Positions 1-7,952 of a stretch of DNA of 64,000 nt are shown here, one piece after another (within the stretch, counting starts at the first letter, position 1; the number at the start of each line of letters is the position of its first letter). The position numbers were made by a program, and so were the translations under genes. The notes under the pieces are model-generated. The model was not told the origin of the DNA. It worked only from the letters and a program-made list of their open reading frames with translations, and ran no database searches. Source of the stretch: Marinagarivorans cellulosilyticus (GTDB lineage: Bacteria > Pseudomonadota > Gammaproteobacteria > Pseudomonadales > Cellvibrionaceae); contig NZ_AP023086.1 in assembly GCF_021655555.1 (NCBI RefSeq), positions 3,874,685 through 3,938,684 of the forward strand, given 5' to 3'.

Positions 1-1272
1 CAGCACGAGCACCAAGCTTTACTTAGCCCGCAAACACAGCGCCGCCTGCTAGACCGGTTCGGCGCCTACCCCCAATTAACCGACGCAACAGAACTGGCAT
101 TTAAGCACTGGCGCAAGGCCGAATTAGCGCTTAACCAAGCACAAGAACTTGCCGATTCCCAAGGCGCTCAATATCAATTATTAAAATACCAAGTCGACGA
201 ACTCGCGTTACTTGAACTCAATGAAAACGAAGTCAAAAGCCTTGAGGGGCAACAAAAGCGGCTAGCCAATACCGAAGCCATGCAAGCAACTTGCGCCGCC
301 ATCATCCACAGCGGGCGCGACAGCGAGCACAGCTTACAAACACAACTGCACTGGTGCACAAGCCAACTGCAAAGCCTAACTAAGCACGACCCTTCGTTTA
401 ATGATGCCAGCGAGATGCTAAAAACGGCCTTAATTAATATTGAAGAAGCTATAGAAAGCATCGACAACACCGCGCAGAACTATAACGCCGAAGATTCCAA
501 CCTTAGCGCCATCGAAGAACGACTTTCCACTATTTACACCGTTGCCCGCAAACACAAAGTACAGCCGGGCGCCCTGCATGAGCACTACCAAACATTGTGC
601 ACCGAGCTTGAACAGCTTGAATGCAGCGATGAGCATATCGCCGCTTTAAAGCAAGCCGCGGAAGGCGCGCTTGAGACTTACAATGCTCATGCAATTAAGC
701 TTCACGACGCACGCCTTAAGGCCAGCAAGCGGCTTTGCAAGGCTATTGGGCAGCGGCTAAAAGCGCTAAATATGGAGCATGCTAGTTTCTATATAGACTT
801 CGAAGCTCACGACAGCCCACACCCACACGGCAATCATGGCGTAAAATTTTTAATTACCACTATTCCAGGCAAGCCTGCCGGAGCTTTGCATAAAATTGCC
901 TCGGGCGGCGAACTATCGCGCATTAGTCTGGCCATCCAAGTCGTAACAGCAGCCACCCAAACTACGCCCACGCTTATTTTTGACGAAGTCGACGCCGGCA
1001 TTGGCGGCACGACAGGAGATACCGTTGGCACACTACTGCGTGAGCTCGGCGGCAAAGCACAAGTACTGTGTGTAACCCACCTTGCACAAGTTGCAAGCAA
1101 AGCACACAACCATTTAAATGTTAGAAAAACAAAACAACGCGGTACAATCCGATCACAAATCACAGCTTTGTGCGGCGACGATATTGTTGCCGAAATATCA
1201 CGCATGGTCGGCGGCCCAATAGACTCAAATGAAGCCCTTGCTCACGCACGTCAAATGATGACAACACACTAA
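1..1272 (+). CDS. recN: DNA repair protein RecN (3' part, 5' end outside window)
   Basis: The reading frame is open from base 1, so the start lies outside the window. RecN is an SMC-like ATPase that acts in recombinational repair of double-strand breaks. The visible part begins with the family motif GQHEHQ-type sequence (QHEHQALL), continues through a long coiled-coil-rich middle, and ends with the C-terminal ATPase half. This half has an ABC signature (SGGELSRISLAIQ) and Walker B (TLIFDEVDAGIGG), followed by the CVTHLAQVA switch segment. About 423 residues of a usual ~555 are seen. The next gene starts 17 bases after the stop. RecN is normally SOS-controlled, but its promoter is not visible here. 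Confidence 0.95.
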   Translation, partial: QHEHQALLSPQTQRRLLDRFGAYPQLTDATELAFKHWRKAELALNQAQELADSQGAQYQLLKYQVDELALLELNENEVKSLEGQQKRLANTEAMQATCAAIIHSGRDSEHSLQTQLHWCTSQLQSLTKHDPSFNDASEMLKTALINIEEAIESIDNTAQNYNAEDSNLSAIEERLSTIYTVARKHKVQPGALHEHYQTLCTELEQLECSDEHIAALKQAAEGALETYNAHAIKLHDARLKASKRLCKAIGQRLKALNMEHASFYIDFEAHDSPHPHGNHGVKFLITTIPGKPAGALHKIASGGELSRISLAIQVVTAATQTTPTLIFDEVDAGIGGTTGDTVGTLLRELGGKAQVLCVTHLAQVASKAHNHLNVRKTKQRGTIRSQITALCGDDIVAEISRMVGGPIDSNEALAHARQMMTTH

Positions 1273-1289
1273 ACAGCAGCGGATTCTTT

Positions 1290-1799
1290 ATGGCCAAAAG
1301 CAACATTGTATTGATCGGTATGGCTGGCGCAGGAAAAAGCACCATCGGCCGAATTTTGGCCAGCCAGCTTAACTTTCCGTTTATTGATAGCGACCAATTA
1401 ATCGAGCAGCGAGAAAATAAAAGCTTGCAAACACTACTTGATAGCGAGGGATACTTAGGGTTACGCAAAATTGAAGAAGAAGCAATTTTAACAATCAATA
1501 CATCTAACACTGTTATTGCAACGGGCGGAAGTGCCATCTATAGCGAAAAAGCCATCACACACCTTGCAGGGCAAGGGGTTCTTGTTTTTTTAGACGTGCC
1601 CCTCCCCCTTATACAGCAACGTATAGGCGACTATTCTCAGCGCGGCCTAGCGAAACCTAAGGCACAAACACTTAGCGCGCTTTACAACGAGCGCCACCCG
1701 CTTTATCAGCAGCACGCCAATATCACCGTATCCAAAAGCGATTGCAAAGCCACCGAGATAGCTGCCGATATTATGCGCCTTATTAGCAGCCAAACTTGA
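1290..1799 (+). CDS. shikimate kinase family protein
   Basis: This 169-residue small P-loop kinase has the usual length for shikimate kinase, which phosphorylates shikimate with ATP in aromatic amino acid synthesis. A Walker A motif, GMAGAGKST, lies near residue 10. The substrate-binding DSD lies near residue 34, an LRKIEEEA segment near 58, the GGSA loop near 79, and the lid-type arginine region and ERHPLY near 130. It follows recN by 17 bases and may be cotranscribed. It is not in the usual pilQ-aroK-aroB setting, so a second chromosomal aroK is likely. It may be a paralogue, hence no symbol is given. Confidence 0.8.
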   Translation: MAKSNIVLIGMAGAGKSTIGRILASQLNFPFIDSDQLIEQRENKSLQTLLDSEGYLGLRKIEEEAILTINTSNTVIATGGSAIYSEKAITHLAGQGVLVFLDVPLPLIQQRIGDYSQRGLAKPKAQTLSALYNERHPLYQQHANITVSKSDCKATEIAADIMRLISSQT

Positions 1800-1881
1800 T
1801 ACAGCGTCGCCACTCAGAATTAAACGCTATGTTATTATCTCCAGCTTATAACGCTTCCAATAAATTGCTCGGATCCTTCTG

Positions 1882-2675
1882 ATGTTCAAACTTACATCCC
1901 TTATCGGCAGTACTGCTGGCCTGCTTCTCTTAGCACTAAATAGCTATGCAACAACCGTTCAATTTCAGACCTCCCTTGGCGACTTCGAGGTTATTCTTTT
2001 TGACGAACAAACCCCAAAAACTGTAGAAAATTTTTTGCAGTACGTAAATGAAGAAGCCTATGAAGATTCCATTGTTCATCGCTCAGCAACAAACTTTGTA
2101 ATTCAAGGGGGTGGTTTCAACCTTACCGAAGATGCATTATTTAACCCCATAAACATTCACTCACAAGTAGAGAATGAGGCCTATTACTCTAATGTGCGAG
2201 CTACGATTTCAATGGCAAAGCGCTCAGGCCTACCCGATAGCGCAACAAGTCAGTGGTTCATAAACTTGGGTAACAACAGCACTAACAGTGCAAACCTAGA
2301 TTACGCCAATGGCGGCTATACCGTATTCGGGCAGGTTATAGGGAACGGCATGGATGTAGTAGACGCCATTGCAGCACTTCCAATACATAATGTTGATAAT
2401 GAGACGGGAGGACGGGGGCAGCCGCGAACGTACCGCTACAAGACTTCACCCAAGAAACCAAGCCTGTACACGACAACTTTGTCATTATTTATGATGTGAT
2501 CGTTACCGACGCCGCAACGAACAGCGCTGAACAACTAGAACCGCAGCCCCTCGTTATACAGCCAAGGGCAGCTCCACCAGCCCCAAAAAAATCAGGTGGA
2601 TCGATGAGTTTATCATCAATCATCGGACTGCTTATGTTAATGGCGGCACCGCTGTTATTTAGGCGAAAACGCTAA
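1882..2675 (+). pseudogene. secreted cyclophilin-type peptidyl-prolyl isomerase with GlyGly-CTERM tail, frameshifted
   Basis: The N-terminus has a signal peptide (hydrophobic core about residues 7-20, cleavage near SYA). A cyclophilin domain follows, with FVIQGGGF, the SQWFINLG segment and YTVFGQVIGNGMDVV. As written, the frame leaves the family near base 2420 and stops at 2499. In the +2 frame the protein continues (PLQDFTQETKPVHDNFVIIYDV) and ends at 2675. That tail is a proline-rich linker, GGS, one hydrophobic helix and RRKR, which is the layout of a GlyGly-CTERM sorting signal. Adding one G to the GGGGG run at about 2414-2418 restores a 264-codon gene. Its stop overlaps the stop of the convergent gene. 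This is either a recent mutation or a base-calling error in a homopolymer. Confidence 0.8.
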
Positions 2676-3574
2676 GCGGTAGCTCTAAATAATGTTGAAG
2701 GCGAAGCTTCGGCGACGCTGGCGCTCATTAACCTATAACTATTAGCGCCGCGACTGCTTAAGCCGGGCAGTATTGCTGAGGCTTCGTTATTCTCTATTGC
2801 AGTTTGATCCTCACTCGTGGATTCCGCCACTGCCGAGACTTGCTCCTCCTCAGGAGCAGATGTCAAACTTTCTTCTTTTGCTCTAATTTCTGCTTGCAGC
2901 TCTTGGCGCGCAGCAGCCTCTAGCTGAATAGACTCTTGCGCTACTTGCCTATCTTGTGGCGAAGGCTCAGCTGGCGCCAGCGCAGCACGCCGGATAGTTT
3001 GTGCTTTTGCTATGGTTTGCTCTGGTGTCGCTGCAGGCCCAACATCAATTGGCACCTCGCCCCCCACGGCATAATTCACCCCGTCCGGGCCTCGCTCAAA
3101 TTGATATTTATGTGCGCCGGCATAAGAGCCCCCAACGGCAGCGTGTGCTTGTTCATGGGCGCGCACTTCTCTATCTCGCGCAGCCAGCTCACGGATCTCC
3201 TCCTGGATTTTAGCTTCGACTTGCTGCTCTTTTTTGGCTTTAAGCGCTTGCTCGGCTTGTTCTTCATTCGTTTCCCCCGCTGCTGTACGAGGCGTATCTT
3301 CTGGTGTAGCCGCGCGCTCTTTGCCAGGCAAAAGCTTACCGCTTTCACCATATAGAAGTGGTTGCGCCGCTTGATTCGAGTGAATAGATTTCGCATCCAC
3401 CTCTTGCTTTTGCGCGCTGTATAACTGGTTTGATTTTGCGGGCTCAGCTACCGGCTGAAAAGACGAGCCTGTAGGTGTCATTCCCTCACGCGGAGCAGCC
3501 GCAACAGAAAATTCTGCTGCAATCGACGAAGGTGCCACAGAGGGCATTGATGTTATTGAAGGCATTTCCCGCAC
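2672..3574 (-). CDS. SprA-related putative metallopeptidase
   Basis: The protein has about 300 residues. The first ~100 are low-complexity and Ala/Glu/Pro-rich. A charged coiled-coil stretch (EEQAEQALKAKKEQQVEAKI) follows, then a conserved core REVRAHEQAHAAVGG, then YQFERGPDGVNYAVGGEVPID. This core is characteristic of the SprA-related family (PF12118). HEQAH fits a zinc-peptidase HExxH site. The C-terminal third is again Glu/Ala-rich. The start is a GTG at 3574 or the ATG three codons later, and both follow a G-rich stretch. The start lies 17 bases after the stop of the upstream small gene, so the two are probably cotranscribed. The substrate is unknown. Confidence 0.7.
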   Translation of the reverse strand: MREMPSITSMPSVAPSSIAAEFSVAAAPREGMTPTGSSFQPVAEPAKSNQLYSAQKQEVDAKSIHSNQAAQPLLYGESGKLLPGKERAATPEDTPRTAAGETNEEQAEQALKAKKEQQVEAKIQEEIRELAARDREVRAHEQAHAAVGGSYAGAHKYQFERGPDGVNYAVGGEVPIDVGPAATPEQTIAKAQTIRRAALAPAEPSPQDRQVAQESIQLEAAARQELQAEIRAKEESLTSAPEEEQVSAVAESTSEDQTAIENNEASAILPGLSSRGANSYRLMSASVAEASPSTLFRATA

Positions 3575-3591
3575 CCCCGCCTTTTTATTCC

Positions 3592-3972
3592 TTAGGTGTA
3601 ATCGTCAATTAAGCTACCAACAGCTTCCGCCCCAACCTCAACAACACTGGCTGAGGCAGTAAATATTTGCTCTTGCTGCTTCAGGGCCACCATGTTTTGT
3701 GCCATCGAGCTGCCACCATCAGAAGCCGCCAAGCGATCGCCGTTGGCAACCTGCGTTTTTTGCGAAGCTGGCACTTCCCCTGCGGGCATTGCATCACTGC
3801 CATTTCCGCGCTCAAGCTCTTGTGGCGATTGACTCGGAGGCACTAAACCCGCACCCGAAGCTGAACCCGACCGAAGCTCGGTGTTCGTTGAGGCAATATT
3901 TTGTGCATAGCGCTGCATTGTTTGCTGGCTTTGCACCATGCCTTGATATCCTGCAGACATAACGGAGTTCAT
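3592..3972 (-). CDS. small flagellar rod-like protein (function unknown)
   Basis: This 126-residue protein resembles flagellar rod/hook-family proteins at both ends. The N-terminal helix (GYQGMVQSQQTMQRYAQNIA followed by STNT) matches their NIAN-type helix. The C-terminal helix (NMVALKQQEQIFTASASVVE) matches the helix that ends FlgC/FlgG-type proteins. The middle is short, polar and Ser/Gly-rich. No flagellar genes are nearby. It is followed 17 bases later by the SprA-related gene, and the pair probably forms a two-gene unit. A role in the flagellum is an inference from the ends only. Confidence 0.55.
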   Translation of the reverse strand: MNSVMSAGYQGMVQSQQTMQRYAQNIASTNTELRSGSASGAGLVPPSQSPQELERGNGSDAMPAGEVPASQKTQVANGDRLAASDGGSSMAQNMVALKQQEQIFTASASVVEVGAEAVGSLIDDYT

Positions 3973-4307
3973 ACATCCCCTCCAATAAAAGTAAGACAGT
4001 TTCTACACAAATAAGTCTACCCTCAAGCTGATCAAAAAACACTCACCACACGGCACATAAGGCCATATCTTTAAGATCAATTTATTGTAGAAAGCCAACC
4101 ACCTAACAAATATTGATATATATGCGCAAATTTAAGCACAATACGGCCTAACATCGACAAAATTCCGACGCATTCCAAACAAACACGGTCATCGCATTAA
4201 AAACGTCAACTATCTGAATTCCCTTGGACTCGTACTGCACTTCACCTAGAATGCGGAAAATTTCAACTTCAGCCTATTTTTAAACGCTAACAAACATACG
4301 AGACTCT
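3973..4307. other. intergenic region between divergent genes
   Basis: The region is AT-rich and lies between the divergent rod-like gene (minus) and the SUKH gene (plus). It must hold both promoters. I saw no convincing ORF, RNA gene or repeat. Confidence 0.5.
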
Positions 4308-4841
4308 ATGCATTTCCAACAACTCACCGAATTAATGAGCGAGCTAGGCGTAGCTCAAAGCCAAGACCTCGTGGGAGTACCGCTGTCGGAAATTAAAAAT
4401 ATGGAGACATTTTTTGGCCTGCGCTTCCCCGCCAGCTACGTGCATTTTTTGCACCGCTGCGGCCGCTCCGCTGGCCACCTCGCTGGCTGGGCAGCCATCT
4501 ATTTTGATGACCTTAAAGAAATCGCAGAAGAGTTTGAGTTTCACAAAACCATGGCAAGTAGCGAGCTATTGCTCCCTAGCGGTGGACTACTAATTGCTCA
4601 TTACAATCAAAGTTTTGATTATATGATTTGTGATGGAGCCAGTGAGCCAACAATTTACCGTATCACATTCGATGATTTGGGCGCGCACTGCGAGCGCTTC
4701 GCAAACAGCCACACCGATTATCTAGAAGCGATGATTCGCAAAGCTGCGACAGAAAAAGGGAAAGTAGAGCCTTTTTTTATTGATGAGTGCGGCAACATGA
4801 TCCGCGACGACTTAACCAGTTACGCACCAGCGGTAGATTAA
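4308..4841 (+). CDS. SMI1/KNR4 (SUKH) family protein
   Basis: The protein has 177 residues. The SUKH core is visible in NMETFFGLRFPASYVHFLHR (a short helix followed by P-x-x-Y), then LAGWAAIYFDDLKEIAEEF and a later strand pattern ending YRITFDDLGAHCERFANS. SUKH proteins are often immunity proteins against secreted or contact-dependent toxins, but many are housekeeping orphans. No toxin gene is adjacent, since the neighbours are lapB and the rod-like gene. It ends 16 bases before the convergent lapB stop. Confidence 0.65.
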   Translation: MHFQQLTELMSELGVAQSQDLVGVPLSEIKNMETFFGLRFPASYVHFLHRCGRSAGHLAGWAAIYFDDLKEIAEEFEFHKTMASSELLLPSGGLLIAHYNQSFDYMICDGASEPTIYRITFDDLGAHCERFANSHTDYLEAMIRKAATEKGKVEPFFIDECGNMIRDDLTSYAPAVD

Positions 4842-4856
4842 AGCGTACTAAAACGC

Positions 4857-6032
4857 CTAGTGCGTAGAAATGACCGTGCCCCAATTTTTGCAGCTTGGGC
4901 AATGCCAGTGATGCTCATGCCCGCTATAGCCACAATTCTGACATTCGTAAGATTGCGTTTGCTGCAAGCGCTGTTCAACAATACCCAGTAGCGATTCTAA
5001 CGATAACTGTTGATAGGTTGACGATGGCAAAATTCCTAATACGTCACTGAGAGACTCTAAATGCGACCACTGCTCCAATTCTTTAATAAGAAAAATAATC
5101 GCTTCTGACTCTGAGGTTTTCTGCGCGATAGCGCGAGCCATATCGGGCAATAACAAGGCAGATGGTTGCTGCTGATAAAGGTCGGCTAAAAATGCCTCCA
5201 GTGTTTCCGCTTTATGGGCACGAGTGTAAGCCTCGATAAGTAGCGGCAATACCTGTGAGTTGTGCGCAGTGAAATTTAATGGCACTTGTTTGAGCAGTTC
5301 AAACGCCTGCTGCCGGTGACCCTGAGCCAGCGCAAGTTGACCTCGTAAAATTAAAGTTCGCGCCAAATCGACATCTAAAACTTGAGCCTTTTCAAGCGCC
5401 TCTTGTGCATCACTATAATAACTTCTCGAAAGTGACTGCTCTGCAATTTCACAATAAAACTGCGCTTGTAAGCGGCGCCAATGATCACTATCAACACCCG
5501 ATTGTGATAACGCATCGGCAGCCACAACCGCCTGCAGCCATTCGCCTTCGCTTTGATAAACTTCAACAAGACGTGTTAAAGCCTTAGTGGCTATACCCGC
5601 CTCATCCACATGGCTTAACTCGTTGTACAAGGCTTCAGCGCGGTCGAACAAACCGGCTTTCAAGTAATCTTCAGCTAAAGCCAAACGCGCCTGTAAATCT
5701 TGATCTTTCGTTAAACTGGGACGCGATAATACGTTTTGATGAATGCGAATAGCCCTGTCAACCTCGCCACGTTTGCGCAACATACTACCTAAAGCCATAT
5801 GCGTTTCTAGCGTATCTTCATTAACATCCAGCGTTGCAGTTAATGCATCAATGGCCGCATCTGGCTGCTCTGTAATAAGATAATTTAAACTCTCGCGGTA
5901 GCGATCCAAACTTACACGCGAGGCCTTAGGGTTCATTCTGTTCCGAATATCAATCGGCCTTTTAGCCAGTAAATAACCAATAGCCAAAGCACTTAAAAAC
6001 AGTAAAAAAACGAGTAGCGAGTTAGTCTCCAT
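4857..6032 (-). CDS. lapB: LPS assembly regulator LapB (YciM)
   Basis: LapB is an inner-membrane-anchored TPR protein that presents LpxC to FtsH and coordinates lipopolysaccharide synthesis. At 391 residues it has the usual length. The N-terminal membrane helix (LLVFLLFLSALAIGYLLAK) is followed by repeated TPR helices across residues 45-330. The C-terminal rubredoxin-like metal site has two Cys pairs (CQNCG and CPSCKNWG). It starts eight bases after lapA, forming the conserved lapAB pair. Confidence 0.92.
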   Translation of the reverse strand: METNSLLVFLLFLSALAIGYLLAKRPIDIRNRMNPKASRVSLDRYRESLNYLITEQPDAAIDALTATLDVNEDTLETHMALGSMLRKRGEVDRAIRIHQNVLSRPSLTKDQDLQARLALAEDYLKAGLFDRAEALYNELSHVDEAGIATKALTRLVEVYQSEGEWLQAVVAADALSQSGVDSDHWRRLQAQFYCEIAEQSLSRSYYSDAQEALEKAQVLDVDLARTLILRGQLALAQGHRQQAFELLKQVPLNFTAHNSQVLPLLIEAYTRAHKAETLEAFLADLYQQQPSALLLPDMARAIAQKTSESEAIIFLIKELEQWSHLESLSDVLGILPSSTYQQLSLESLLGIVEQRLQQTQSYECQNCGYSGHEHHWHCPSCKNWGTVISTH

Positions 6033-6040
6033 AGCCTTGC

Positions 6041-6343
6041 CTATACTTTAGCAACACTATTAAGCGCTGTTGCTGTACGGCTTAATTGCTTTTCAAGCCG
6101 TTTGGTTTTTAGGCGCTGCATAAAAACCCAAGGCAAAAGAATAAGTATTGCCAAACCCATTCCTCCACCCAACAAGGCAAAAGCTAACGTTGAAACCGAA
6201 ACCTCAGATAGCGTCCAGCGCATAAAATGAATGCTGACCACCTCGGTATTATCGAGGTAAAACTTGGTCACCATTAATGCTAAAAACAACCACCACACCA
6301 GCATTAAAAGCCGAATCGTCCACACGTACATCGTTTTTAACAT
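6041..6343 (-). CDS. lapA: LPS assembly protein LapA (YciS)
   Basis: This 100-residue membrane protein has two transmembrane helices (about residues 8-28 and 50-72) separated by the family segment YLDNTEVVSIHFM. A basic, coiled-coil-prone C-terminus (RLKTKRLEKQL) follows. LapA partners LapB in control of lipopolysaccharide synthesis, and lapB follows immediately. Upstream here is cmk rather than the usual ihfB. Confidence 0.88.
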   Translation of the reverse strand: MLKTMYVWTIRLLMLVWWLFLALMVTKFYLDNTEVVSIHFMRWTLSEVSVSTLAFALLGGGMGLAILILLPWVFMQRLKTKRLEKQLSRTATALNSVAKV

Positions 6344-6382
6344 TTCACAAACACCCTTTGTTATTAGTGTTAAGCACTCTAT

Positions 6383-7057
6383 TTAAGACGGCAGTGCGGC
6401 TTTTTTGATGGTAGCCATAGCGTATTCAAAGACTTGGTCGATGGTCATTTTTGTGGAATCTAGCAAAATTGCATCAGCTGCAGGCACCAGCGGCGAACTT
6501 GCTCGTTCGCGGTCACGCTTATCTCGAGCCTCTATGTCCGTCAAAATTTGGCGCTCATCCGCTTTTTGCCCTACCGACTCAAGCTGCAAAACTCGCCGCT
6601 TGGCTCGCTCTTCAGCGCTTGCCGTTAAAAAGAACTTAACTGCCGCCGACGGAAATACTACCGTGCCCATATCGCGACCATCGGCAACTAAACCACTGCC
6701 ATCAGCAAAAGCGCGCTGGCGCATTAATAGCGCATCGCGCACTGGCTGCAAAGCTGCCACTTGCGAAGCGGCCATACCCACTGCCTCCTCTCGAATTTCA
6801 CGAGTGACATCTTTACCTGCAAGCAAAACGGTAACGCCCTGCTCGGCTGCATTAAAAGCAATATCCAGCCCGGCAGCCAACTTGGCTAAAGCCTGAACAT
6901 CCGTAAGCGCAACCTCGGCTTTGATAGCCGCCAACGCCGTTAAACGATAAAGCGCCCCGCTGTCCAACAACGCATAACCGGTTGCCTTAGCCAACAGTTG
7001 GCATAAAGTTCCTTTACCGGCACCGCTTGGGCCATCAACAGTAATTATGGTATTCAT
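6383..7057 (-). CDS. cmk: cytidylate kinase
   Basis: CMP/dCMP kinase, 224 residues, the normal bacterial length. It has the P-loop DGPSGAGKGT at residues 8-17 and LLDSGALYR in the nucleoside-binding region. The DGRDMGTVVFPSA segment and lid arginines (ARDKRDRERASSPL) are also present. Its start overlaps the pyrF stop by four bases (ATGA), so the genes are translationally coupled. In most gammaproteobacteria cmk is followed by rpsA and ihfB, but here lapA follows 40 bases after the stop. Confidence 0.96.
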   Translation of the reverse strand: MNTIITVDGPSGAGKGTLCQLLAKATGYALLDSGALYRLTALAAIKAEVALTDVQALAKLAAGLDIAFNAAEQGVTVLLAGKDVTREIREEAVGMAASQVAALQPVRDALLMRQRAFADGSGLVADGRDMGTVVFPSAAVKFFLTASAEERAKRRVLQLESVGQKADERQILTDIEARDKRDRERASSPLVPAADAILLDSTKMTIDQVFEYAMATIKKAALPS

Positions 7058-7779
7058 TCAACAGCTACTCCGGCTTCGCCTGCTAAGCTTGCAATGATGT
7101 TATTACATACCGCAATAGGATCCTGCGCTTTAGTAATGGGCCTTCCAATAACTAAATAGTGGCTACCGGCAAGCATCGCTTCGCTCGGCGTCATTACCCT
7201 ACGCTGATCTTGATTATCACTGCCGGCTGGGCGAATGCCCGGCGTTACCAAGACAAAATCATCACCGTTTTGCGCCTTTAAAGCGGAGGCCTCTTGCGCC
7301 GAGCAAACCACGCCATCCAAACCTGCACCTTTAACCATTCCGGCCAAACTCAACACTTGCTCTGCTGGGCTGCGATTAATACCCAGCTGCTGAAGCTCCT
7401 CTTGCGTTGAACTGGTTAATACAGTTACGCCAATTAACAACGGCGCCTTTTGATGGTTTGCGAGGCTTTCCTTTGCAGCCTCTAGCATACGAATACCACC
7501 ACTGGCGTGAACATTGACCATCCAAACACCTAAATCAGCGGCAGCCTTAACCGCTTTAGCCGTGGTAACGGGTATGTCGTGAAATTTAAGATCAAGAAAA
7601 ACCTCGAATCCCAACAACTGTAATTTTTCTACAATGGCGGGGCCACAACTGGTAAAAAGTTCTTTACCAACTTTAACGCGACACAGCTTGGGCGATAAAC
7701 GCTCTGCAAGTGCGATGCAATCGCGTTCATTATCAACATCTAACGCCACAACAACAGGCGACATGATGGGATCTAACAT
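7054..7779 (-). CDS. pyrF: orotidine 5'-phosphate decarboxylase
   Basis: PyrF converts OMP to UMP, the last step of de novo pyrimidine synthesis. At 241 residues it has the typical length. The active-site segment FLDLKFHDIPVTTAKAVKA holds the D-x-K-x-x-D motif. VTPGIRPAG and the final YLVIGRPIT phosphate-binding loop are also present. The ATG at 7779 was chosen. An in-frame ATG five codons later is possible. First gene of the pyrF-cmk-lapA-lapB run. Confidence 0.96.
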   Translation of the reverse strand: MLDPIMSPVVVALDVDNERDCIALAERLSPKLCRVKVGKELFTSCGPAIVEKLQLLGFEVFLDLKFHDIPVTTAKAVKAAADLGVWMVNVHASGGIRMLEAAKESLANHQKAPLLIGVTVLTSSTQEELQQLGINRSPAEQVLSLAGMVKGAGLDGVVCSAQEASALKAQNGDDFVLVTPGIRPAGSDNQDQRRVMTPSEAMLAGSHYLVIGRPITKAQDPIAVCNNIIASLAGEAGVAVE

Positions 7780-7894
7780 AGGAGTTCTCTAGCTTTTATG
7801 GATTAAGCTCGGGCAATATAAACTCGCCCAGCTACAAAATTGTAACACGCCTATTCAGTGGCTAATGCACACAAAACAGGGCTATCAAATACAC

Positions 7895-7925
7895 AAAATC
7901 CCACCAGCATAACTAGTGGGATTTT
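7895..7925 (-). terminator. rho-independent terminator after aspS
   Basis: A ten-base perfect stem (AAAATCCCAC with GTGGGATTTT) and an 11-base loop lie just past the aspS stop. On the minus strand the 3' arm ends in a T run. Confidence 0.75.
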
Positions 7926-7952
7926 GCGGAGCATTCACAAACCTATCGCGGC

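Noticed and set aside
174..470. Minus-strand ORFs over recN and many other antisense ORFs in the core
   Set aside because: They lie opposite clearly conserved genes and have Ser/Leu-rich translations typical of shadow frames.
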